The position numbers were made by a program, and so were the translations under genes. Positions 54,280-64,000 of a stretch of 64,000 bases of DNA are shown piece after piece. The DNA lies in the NCBI GenBank assembly GCA_007449985.2, contig VIIQ02000078.1, forward strand, positions 1 to 64,000, given 5' to 3'. The notes under the pieces are model-generated. The model saw nothing but the letters and a program-made list of their open reading frames with translations, made no database searches and had not been told where the DNA came from. This DNA comes from Desmodesmus armatus (lineage: Eukaryota; Chlorophyta; Chlorophyceae; Sphaeropleales; Scenedesmaceae). Numbering within the stretch: the stretch's first letter is position 1; each line of letters begins with the position of its first letter.

Positions 54280-57200
54280 CTAGAGCTCGCCGTGCATGGC
54301 TGGCGCCATAGGGTTTACCCCTGCAGCAATATACTTTGCCAGCTGCAGGTCCAGGGCTGCATGCACCTGGTCAATGTGACCCAGCGGTGCTTTGCCCTCC
54401 AGCTGCATGCGGCCCAGGACTTCATGCACGGGGCCGTTGATGATGCCGGGCGCTGCACAGCCACCTGCAGACATAACAGCAGTTGCAGGTTGGCCCATCA
54501 CATCGTAGGTGGCTGTGTGAGTGAGTGCATGAGTGAGTGCGTGAGTGGGTGAGTGAGGGGTTGGGACCTGATGTGGTGGGCAGAACGTCACGATACCTTG
54601 ACAAAAAATCAAGGTGCGGCAGTTGGACGGGGCACCACACAGAAGCAGTGCTGAAGCCGCCAGCGCCTTCAGGCTACCTGGCGTGTTGGCTTGAGGCGTG
54701 TTGCTGGAGTCAAACGATACACCACTGCCTCCGACGTACCTGCTGCATCCCTCCACTGCAGGAGGATCATCATGGCCAGGTAGTGCACCCAGGCAGCCAG
54801 CACCACAGCAGCGTGCCACAGCTGGTGACTGTGGCCCGCAATGTCAAACCTGCCCGGGAACCAGCGCTCAGGGATGCGACACGCGTATGTGGCGGCACCC
54901 AGCTGCAGTTACAAGCAGCAGAGTAAGGCAGGAACACATGTGGGTTTGTTTTGCATGGTGGTGCAGGATGGCATGACTCAAGCGCAATGGAAACATGCAG
55001 TGACGGGGGCGTCACGGCGCCCGCCTTGCGTAGGGGGATTGTGTGTGTCAGCAAGCAACATTAGGAATCAAAATACTGAGGTGTAGAAGTTCATGTTGTG
55101 AGAAGCATGGACATGTCTAGGATTGGTGTAATAGACCGAAGATGTTACTCAGTCAGGTGGGCTCAGCACCCTTACATTGCAGCAAGCAATACGGGGGTAC
55201 AGCAGTACACACGTCATGCTGTGGTGTCCACTAAACCTCAACAGACAAGTAAGGAACACACCCGACACGTACCAAACCAACAACTGCAACACCAGGTTTG
55301 TTTGTTACGCCGGCTGCATCTGACGTGTGGTCACAACGCATGCATCAGCTGGTCATGTCACGTCAGGCCGGGTCATGTCAAGCCAAGGTCACAGAGCATG
55401 CATCAGCATCTCATGTCGAACCGTGTCATGTCAAGCCACTTACCAGGTAAATCAGCCCCATCAGCATATCCAGCTGGAATGCTGTGCGGATTGCCCACAC
55501 GTGGCCGTGCATCACCAGCAGGTGTGTGACCGGCACCACCCCCATCCGCCCAGCATCGTGAACACGATGGCGCGGATGAAGCGGTACTCCGGGCCTGGAA
55601 CTTGTCAGGCAGGGATACACCAATCACCAGCACGCCTGCATCACACAGGCAAACACGCGGACATGTACAGATACAGCACAGACAGAACACAGACACCAGT
55701 GCATATCAGCTGTTGAGGTGGGGTCAGGCAGAACATGCCCACCACCAGCATGCCTGAAACCAGGCCGGCACCCACAAGAAGCAGCATTGGGGAGCATGGC
55801 CAAACCAGCCTGCTGATGTGGCCTCTGCGGCTGGTGTCATGATCTGCAGTGTGTGAAAGCGCTGGACACATGAGACATGCAGGACCAAGCAGCCCTCACC
55901 CATGATGAGCGTCGAAATCAGGTAGAAGTTCCGCCAAAACGGTTGGCACAGGAAGGCGTAGTACATGGCCGGCACGAACGAAGCCACGATTAGGACAGCG
56001 ATGCCAGCATAGTCGAAGCGCCACACCATCTCTGCGATGTGCCGCTGGCAGCAGCCCAGCAGGTGGCACACCCCGCTCGTCAGCAGGCACACACACGCGC
56101 CTGCAAAGTACACGTACACCTGTGGGGTGCAGCAGGCAACACCAGCAGCAGGCAGGCAGCAATCGCAGGGTCAGCTACTGGCAGCTACTGGCAACAAAAG
56201 GAGCGCGACAGCGAGCATGGATGTTGGGGGATGCAGCTACGATGTTCTGTAAAGCTTTTACTGTGAGCGCCTGCATCATGCAGCTGCAGGTGTGATACGC
56301 CTGTCTCCTGCATGCCGTGACGGCTGGCTGATGCGGAAAGTGCCACCTGGTGTCATGTTTTATGCACAGCGGCGATGTGGCAGATCAGCAAGTCATCCCA
56401 TGTTCTGCTGCTGCAAGGGCGCTCCCTGGTCTCAACCAACTAAGCACCCAAACAGTAAGACAGCAAACACCTCCCAGTAACCTGTCGCAGAACCCATCCA
56501 CAGTGGCTGCGATTGCTCGCTGCCCTTGGCCTGTCATGCTCACTAATGACTCATCTACAGTTGCTGTCATGCTCAACTTGGCCTGTCACGCTCACTCACC
56601 GGCCAACGTGGTGTGGGTTCTGCATATGCTGCAGAACCCACCTACAGTGGCTGCTATTGCTCGCTGTACTTGACCTGTCGTGCTCACTCACCGGCCAGCG
56701 AGGCGTGGGCCACTGCACAATCGGCCGCAGCTGCTGCCTCAGCACTGCCTGCAGGCTGGACGCCTTCACCACCAGGTTGCTGCCAAAGTGTGCTGCACTG
56801 CTCTGCAGCTGCGTCTCCACCGCATGCAGGCCGTGCTGCAAGCTGCCCTGCACTGCATGCACCTTGTCCTGCAGGCTGTGCAGGAACGGGTTGTGCTGGA
56901 CCTGCTGCTGGATGTCTGACAGCGCATGGCCTACGGTATGCATGCCGTCTGACACGCGGTGCAGGAAGGGGTTGTGCTGGATGCTGTCGTGTATGCTGTG
57001 TAGGTTGTCGCTAAGGGCATGAGACAGCCGCCCCTCCAGCGCGCTGACTTTATCGGTAAGGCTGTGAGTGAGTGCATGCGCCTTGTCACCCAGGTGCAAG
57101 GCCTGGATGTCGGCGGACAGCTCGTGCCATAGCCCGTCCAGGTGCTCTGCTGTCACTGCTAGGGGCGTGGGTGGGTGGTAGTAGAAGTAGTATGCCAGCC

Positions 57201-58042
57201 CAAGGAACAAGAAGAAGCCTGCACAGTGCAATGCACATGACATGCAAGCAGCCACAGCAGCATGAGCAGAGGCTGGTGTGGGGCTTGTGAAGCCTGCTGC
57301 TGGTGATAGCTGACCGAGACGGCTTTGTGAGCATTGGGGCTGTTGTAAAAGAAAACATATGGCTCCCAGCTATCAGCTGCTCTCAACCATAGCTGCATGC
57401 ATCAAGGCTTTGATGCCCGCTTGCACCTCCAGCACAGCAGCACACAACGTACGGCACGATGCCCAGCTGCTGCAAGAAGGGTTGCACGCATTCAATGCAT
57501 CAGCCTTGACGCTGTTGAACACGAACCCGTGCTGCTGAGCTGCATGCCAGCAGCATGCGAGGCAGCTCACCAAGGAAGTGAGTCCAGACATTGCCTGTCT
57601 CATTGTGCAGCGAAAACAAAGTGCGGACAGAGTCCCAAACGCTTTTCTGCTCAGCTCTGTAGAAGCCCACTATGTACCTGAGGACAGCACGCGGGGTAGC
57701 AGTGACAGCAGCGCACCCAACAGCATGGGGTGTGGTGGGTGGGTCAGCACACTGCTGTATCTCCCCACCCACTCCACCAGGGGATGCAGCTGACGTGTGA
57801 AGCAGCCTCCATACACTCGGATACACTTACTCGTTGTCTCTGAGGTAATCTGGCAGGTTGTGGAAGGACTCCAAGCGCGGCAGCGTTGATTTGCCTGGTG
57901 ATGCTGTTGCAGCTGTTGCTGTTGTGCGAGAAGACTTCCGACGACGGGGGGCGTTGGCTGCTGCACTAACAGCTGCCTCTTTTACAGCATCCACCTCCTC
58001 AGCTGATGCATCGTGCTGCATCGTAGTCGCTGCCTGGTCCAT
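54280..58042 (-). CDS. PAQR / adiponectin-receptor-like heptahelical membrane protein
   Basis: Seven minus-strand exons: 58042-57831, 57677-57571, 57218-56692, 56119-55900, 55753-55697, 55594-55444, 54902-54740 and last 54464-54280 (eight segments if the short 55753-55697 exon is real). The product is about 540 aa. Family blocks are LPDYLRDNEYIVGFYRAEQK, LFSLHNETGNVWTHFLG, SGVCHLLGCC, FDYAGIAVLIVASFVPAMYY, EYRFIRAIVFTMLG and RIPERWFPGRFDIAGHSHQLWH. The S-x3-H, D and H-x3-H residues that bind zinc in this superfamily are all present. A helix-rich insert of about 130 residues follows the first membrane helix. Exon 55594-55444 is one base short near 55546. Members act as ceramidase-like receptors or membrane-fluidity sensors; ligand and role here are unknown. 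Confidence 0.87.
56487..56640 (-). repeat. Decayed tandem copies of the PAQR exon 3 donor region
   Basis: On plus, cacgctcactcaccggccaa at 56587 repeats the exon 3 end and donor at 56681-56697 (tgctcactcaccggccag). A roughly 100 bp unit containing cagtggctgc-attgctcgctg recurs two or three times downstream of the donor in gene sense. Confidence 0.75.
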
Positions 58043-61000
58043 CAACGATGTTCAGTTGAGCTGAGCTGCGGCATCCATTCGCGTCAACAATCAACAATAA
58101 ATCCGTAGCAAATCAACTTTGAGCAGGGTGCGCAAGTTTGCCCAACGCGCTGTACCCCCAAGGTTTCATGACAGTGGCTGTGTGCTGTTGCAACAATTGG
58201 CTCATCCTTGTCAACACATGGAATTTCAGGCCTAGTGGCACAAACCCTGCGGTCCCAGCCTCTATCAATTGTAATGAATAATTTGTTACAGGTATCGCAC
58301 CATCAACTTGCTGCCACTCACCACATGCCGTTGTACTGGCTTGACTGATGCACCAGCATACCCAAAAAGTACACAACTCGCCACCTCATCTGCACCCAAC
58401 ATCCACAAAGACAGTGCCACCCCCAAAACAACTCAGCACGAATGGAACCCACAGAAAGGTGCTTGGGATCCTGCAAGCAGGCAAACCAACAGCCAACATG
58501 TTCGCCACTCACTCGCCCATCGACACGTCACTACCAAGTTAACACCGTATTGCAACTCTACTTGGGGGGCTCAAAACCAGGCGGGATGGCTTCACACCGA
58601 TGAAGGTCGCGGGTGTGGTACTAAGGACACATGTTCGGGACGCATGGGGATACAAAAGGAACCAAGGCACATAAGAGTGCAAAAGCGCACAACAGTGACG
58701 CCACCAAAGGAGGTGCCAGTACAACAGCAAAAACAGCCTGGCCAGCAAACCTTACAACCGGCAAGCTGCAGCAACAGGGGAAGCACCCATAACAACCGTA
58801 AACAGAGCCATTGTGCCTGGCGCGTAAACACACAGAAGCCAAGCGCCAGGGGTCCGTCCTCAAACAACGCGGCCGCACAGCTCGGCACAGAGTCTAGTGT
58901 GTGATGACGATGCAACAGTTCCTGTTCAGTGAACTCCCCACTCAACCAACCCACTCACAACCACCTTGACGACACCCACAGCCCGACAACGGGCTGCAGG
59001 TAAGAGCTACACCGCTGATGCACTGGCACCAGGCAGCATGAACCCCTCCTCCCCATACCTCATACTCTGCGTAACAAACCAAACAGCTACAACACAGCAA
59101 CCAAACCACATATATGATCAGATGCCCTGCGAAAACTCCCATCAGAGGCAGAGCATGTGTGTTTTACCGACTGTACAATGCATGCAGAGCTACACGGCTC
59201 GTGAGTATGTACACCTGCAGTGCACTGCTGCTGCTGGTGAGAGCTCAACGCTCAGAACACATGCACAGCAAGCAAGCGACTGACTGGTAGGCTGCAACAC
59301 GATACTTGCCACCCTGGATAGCCTGAGCATGCCGCAGGCCACCACCACAAAGCTGTGCTACCATCGTACCACCACTCACAGAGTGCGCATCCCTTCCACA
59401 AAGAAGAGCTGAGTGCAAGCCAGGAAAGACAAGCGCAGGTACCGTCATCCACACACTTCACGCCGCTCTTGCACCCACTTCGGACCCATCCTGTATTCGA
59501 GGGCCACTCAGTCACACATACACTCACAGCAATTGCCGCAACAACTCGCTCGCGGCAGGCGCATGCCTCCTCTTGGCCCCAACGTGCAGGCGCCGAATAC
59601 TGTAGCGCATTCATGCATTGTGTACGGCATACAACTGCCAGTGCCTGTTTGCCCAACGGCCTCTGAGGGCGGAAAATTAGGTGGGATCATCGGAAAGGGA
59701 CCTGCTGCGGATGCCCCTGACACTTCACGCGCGAGAAAAGCAGCCAAACCCTTTGGTTTGTTGTGCACACCTGCCTGGCTTGCAGGAAGGGCCACAAAGC
59801 ATGAAAGCCAAGTACGGCAACAGAGCACCTCAGCTGCTCTTCCACCCACAGGTTCTCCCCATACACCGCAACACACGTGCTCCACCACCGGACCATCACC
59901 ACATGCACTGTACGGCCACGACTGTACCACTCTGTCGACCAACCAACACACAAAGATTACGCACACAACCATGATATGCCCTCTGCGCACAGACTCAGGG
60001 CTGCCCTGCCCTCACTGGTGTGGGCAGGCCTGCAGCAACAGCTGTTGGATCAAAATCAAACCCTTCACGCCTCTGTCCACAAGACTCCACTGGCGCTGCT
60101 ACAATCCACAGCCAAGAAGTGCACTACGGCTCGTCACGTACCTCCATGCAGTGGAGCAGCAAGCGGCACAGCAGCGGCCCAAAATCCCGACGCACGCCGG
60201 GCACCAAGCATGCCAGCAAACAGAGACCTGCAAAAACGTGGCTGCCAACTGCAACTGGCGCCACGGTGGACCACCCCTGCGCTAGCCCGGCAAGTGTCGG
60301 GTGGAACAAGAGTGTGTCACACTTAGCTGCCACTGCTTTCAATGCAGCACACACACTTCGCGATAAAGCGCACCACCAGAGACGCAACAGTGCAAGGCGC
60401 AGGGCTCGTGCTGCATACTCAAGGTGAAGGGCGGTGCACAAAACAACAGCAGCATGGCCCAGTGGCACTTGCACCACAGTATGCCAGCAGTGCAGTGCCA
60501 CAAGATGGGCAGCCGCTAAGTGGGCGTGCCCAGTTCGCCAATGGCCTGCACCATGTACTCCTTGTAGGAAGCTGTCAACCCCCGCACCAAGCCATGCCGA
60601 GGTAGCAAGTGGTGAGCATACGGTAGTGGGTGTGAGCATACATGCCGGCACCGGAACAAACTGTATAACCACTACTGCTTCATACCCCACCAACTGAGAA
60701 GCAAAGCAGCGTACTCTTCAAGGAGTGGAGTCCTACAGCCCACTGCAAAGCACCAGGCTGCCTCCCATGCCAACCTCGCTGCACGGGCTACGAACATCAG
60801 TTGCTGCCCATGCATACAAAGGGGCGCATAGTAAGCTACAACGCAGTCGCCTTCCTGGGACCAACATCAACCCCGACTTGCTTTCAAAGCGCCAGTGCGA
60901 GATCCTGAAAGCATAACTCGGGTCAATAGCCTGCGCCCAAACACCGCCGTTCACAGGCTGCTCTCTGTGCACTGGAGAACGCCAGCATGCACAAATGCTG

Positions 61001-61960
61001 CAACTGACAGACATAAGCTTGCCTGTGGGTAGGACATGCCAGCAACAGCGAGCAAGCAACAGCTGTCATCTGTGCTGGTGATAAGGGCCAGCACAGAGCA
61101 AGGCACATGCAGCGGCAGTACGAGTATATTATCCCTTCCACTCAGCACGCAGCCCTGCACAGGATGGTCCATCTCTGTGCCAGCAGATAGCAGTGCCAAC
61201 AACGAGCCCCCGATAGAGAAAACCAAGCTTCAGAGTCCCGTCATGCCTGCTGTCATACTAAAACGACTACACTCATGGCATACATACATGGCATCCATAC
61301 ATGTATGTCAAAAAAACCGATCGCACACACGACTGATGAGTCAGCAAAGCCACACAGCACACACACCCTGCGCCACAGCATACCACCTCCACCACCAGCA
61401 TAACCCTGGAAGTTGAACAGCAGCAACCGATGCCTTTTGGGGAAAAACAACCCCCCTCGTGTGCGGACAGCTGCCTGAGCGACGTTCTGAGGGCCGAAAA
61501 ACCCTGTCTTGACGTGCCCGGCGTGTCATTATTCAGTACTCGACCCTTAGCACATGCTGTGCTTGGCAAGCCCACAGCAGCAGATGGCGCGAGTGACAGA
61601 GCACAACCAGCATGCCAGCACAACCATGCACCCAACAACATGCACAGGACACTCCCAGCTTACGCAGCATGCCAAGCAAGCCAGCAGACGGATGTGCAGC
61701 AGTGTGCCACATGTGCATCTGAGGTACTGGACGCCAGGATGGCGGTGGGCCGGTGCGCAAATGTGCAAGGCCTTATCAGATGCTGCGAGACAGCAACAGA
61801 TCCACAATGCTATGCAGCAACAGCTACTCACGCACCCACCCTCTCAGGCAACCCACTCTGCAGGCACGCTCAAGGGGCACGGACAGACATGCCCAACCAA
61901 AAGCACTGCAACACATGCAGGCGAATGGTTGCCTCTGGTGCCACATGCATGTATTTCTGT
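58043..61960. other. Unassigned 3.9 kb right of the PAQR start
   Basis: Presumably holds the PAQR promoter at its left end. Long open frames occur on both strands (for example 59413-60285 plus and 60693-60124 minus), but they overlap each other and have no motif or splice pattern, so I call no gene. Confidence 0.3.
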
Positions 61961-61965
61961 CAGCA

Positions 61966-62092
61966 TGGAAGGTGTTCATGTTGAACACCCTTCCTGCAGT
62001 ACCAGCACGGCAAAAGGGATGCACAGCATGGAAGGGGTTCATTGTTGAACACCCTTCCTGCAGCACCAGCACGGCAAAAGGGATGCACTCGA
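61966..62092. repeat. 62-bp direct duplication, each copy with a hairpin
   Basis: atggaagg-gttcat-gttgaacacccttcctgcag followed by accagcacggcaaaagggat-gcac occurs twice. Each copy can form a ggaagg...ccttcc hairpin around GTTCA-x-TGAAC. Confidence 0.85.
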
Positions 62093-64000
62093 AATGGCCA
62101 CAGAGGGCCACAAAGAGACCCAAGAGACCCAGCCTGCCTCAGAAAAACCAGCAGTAAGCACACCCATCTGCAAGCTGCAGCTGCTGTCAGAACACACATC
62201 AGCATTGCGAAGGCTGCAACACACCTGCACACGCTCAGTGACATTTCCTGCAAACCTTTTGGTGAAGCACAGAAGGCCACACAGCAAGCAACAGCCATGC
62301 GATCACTAGCCTAGGCGCCAATATGTCTGACTAGACTCGCCAGCGCAGCTGCCGCCCCTGCCCACACCCTTTGACCATTGCAAGCAACATGTGCCGAAGT
62401 AGCAGCATGTCGGTCTGCAGGAGAGATAAAACATGCCTGCGGCAGCAGTCACACGACATGCCATGATTGCACAGTCTGTGACGCTTGAATGGGGAAAACA
62501 CAAGTGCGCTGATGTGACGCAGAGCTGCAGTCACACGAAAAAAACAACCCACGCCCTCTGGCAGCACAGAAACAAACAGCGAGCCTTTTTTCGGAGCCAG
62601 TGCGAAAACACTAGCAAGGTACCACCAAGTACAGCAACCTCCCGCTGTACATCAGCAACAACAGCAGCAAAATATGACCCTGCATGGGTCAGAATGTGAC
62701 AAATGCTGGTGCGTCACCTGCGCTGCTACATAGCAAGCAATAGGCGACGCTTATGTGGAATGGGCGGGGCACAATGGGAGAGTACGAGACTCTTTGCCCA
62801 GCCACCCACACTCCTCAAGAAACACCTGACAGCCACCGACACGCAGGGCGATTCTGCACAGCAGAGAGGCACAACCGCCACCTCTCACACCACCACACAA
62901 CCGATCACGTCAACAGGCAGTGTTGTTGTTGGGGGAACAGGGGGTACTTTTTTTGGTGCCAACCAGGCCAACTTGGTTGGTGTTTTTCTGTTTTTTTGGA
63001 TTTTTTTGGGGTATTTTTGTCCTTGCACAACAGTACCCAAAGGTACGGTACCACCTCACCGCGGGGTGGGAAAGACACCCGCCTTCTGCTGCCCAGCAAA
63101 AAGAGTGTGCTGAGCAGCAGGAACTGACACACAGGCTAGTGATACGCCTTCCACAAGTGCTGACAACCCATCTGCTGTTCTGACATAACCGCCGCTGCCG
63201 CCGCAACGCAGCACAGCACACCACACAATGTACTAGGGCTCCCATCCCTTCCAGACCTCACGTACCCCCCATTCCACCAAGAAAAGCAAGACTCCCTGAG
63301 CCACGCAGCATGCACCAAACCCGCACGCCCTCGCCACAACACCGCCAGTACAGCTTAAGCAGTGGGGCTCCCAAAGACAACTGGCCAAAGTGTTGGAGCA
63401 GCCTAAAAAGTGTTGTGCAACCGCAAACCTCGCAAACGCAAAGGCGACCTTAGCCCCCGCGCGTGTCAACAAGCAACCGCCATGGTGCAGCTTGGAAGAG
63501 TGGGGGTGTGCTGACGGACAAGTGCTTTCATACTTGCCTGCAATAGCCCGAATCGTCAGCACATAGCCCATGCACCCTGAATGCAGCAACAGCGACAAGC
63601 AGCAAGGCTGGGAGAGAACTATCCTACCGTGCTGAACTTGGCCGGCAAACGCAACACCCTAAAATAAACCATGCGTAATGCTGTGCAGGACCACTGCTGT
63701 AGCACCCTGTAGGTAGTAGGTAGATCCTGCACATCACGTAACCACCTCGGTCAACGATAGCGCACCGCTGCCAACAGCCGTTGAAGCATCGCGCAAGCTG
63801 CTGCTGCCCAACCCCACAGCAACAGCGAGTGTGATCACGGCTGCAAAGCATAGCATCCTGCAGGAATGCCCAACGGCAAAGCACGAAAGACAACTGAAGA
63901 AATAACCCGTGGTAACAGCCCAAGCGGCTTGACGTCACAACAGCAAAAGCATTTTGCCAGGGCCACCGCACAGGGCACACGCCAGCATGCAGCAGTGGCA
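62093..64000. other. Unassigned sequence to the right edge
   Basis: A T-rich patch with long T runs (62949-63018) contains a small hairpin (ccaacca...tggttgg). No gene is supported. Confidence 0.3.

Noticed and set aside
59413..60285. 290-aa plus-strand frame
   Set aside because: Overlaps equally long frames on the other strand, has no recognisable domain, and the surrounding 6 kb shows the same low-stop composition.
60124..60693. 189-aa hydrophobic minus-strand frame
   Set aside because: Looks membrane-like only because of A/C-rich composition on plus; no conserved motif or start context.

Overview
The window is eukaryotic nuclear DNA, most likely from a chlorophycean (volvocalean-type) green alga. 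The evidence is: many short exons with GT-AG introns; Gln, Ala and Ser runs encoded by CAG/CTG repeats inside otherwise conserved proteins; long G and C homopolymers in introns; fragments of a non-LTR retrotransposon; GC-rich palindromic repeats; and interstitial CCCTAAA telomere-like units. A Haematococcus-like organism would fit, but no species can be fixed from the sequence alone. There is no prokaryotic gene organisation, CRISPR array or virus.

Layout. 1-5133 (minus): 5' part of a Q-rich helical-repeat (HEAT/ARM-like) protein gene that runs off the left edge, with a tRNA-Ala(AGC) gene inside one of its introns. 5789-15794 (plus): a complete eight-exon WD40 gene, STRAP. 16448-24685 (plus): a secreted multiple inositol polyphosphate phosphatase (MINPP1 family) with a very long last exon. 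25681-29299 (minus): a class 3 (PLA1-like) lipase gene. 30-46 kb: accessory DNA with LINE remnants, a tRNA-like SINE head, a dispersed repeat family, tandem duplications, GC-rich palindromes and a few coding-like fragments. 46336-49398 (minus): a TraB-domain membrane protein. 49.4-54.3 kb: mostly repeats and unassigned sequence. 54280-58042 (minus): a seven-exon PAQR/adiponectin-receptor-like seven-helix membrane protein. 58-64 kb: no gene I can support.

The genes do not form an obvious pathway. The HEAT-like gene and STRAP start 655 bp apart on opposite strands and may share a promoter region. The MINPP, lipase and PAQR genes act on inositol phosphates or lipids, but I see nothing that makes this more than coincidence.

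The most striking property is how the introns are built. In nearly every gene, the end of an exon together with its splice site is repeated, in decaying copies, inside the neighbouring intron: up to five copies for MINPP exons 4 and 5 and for STRAP exons 5 and 7. Introns also hold long hairpins with arms of 26-54 nt, and some carry G-runs near the donor and C-runs near the acceptor. Two genes that otherwise look intact (MINPP and PAQR) each lack exactly one base in an exon.
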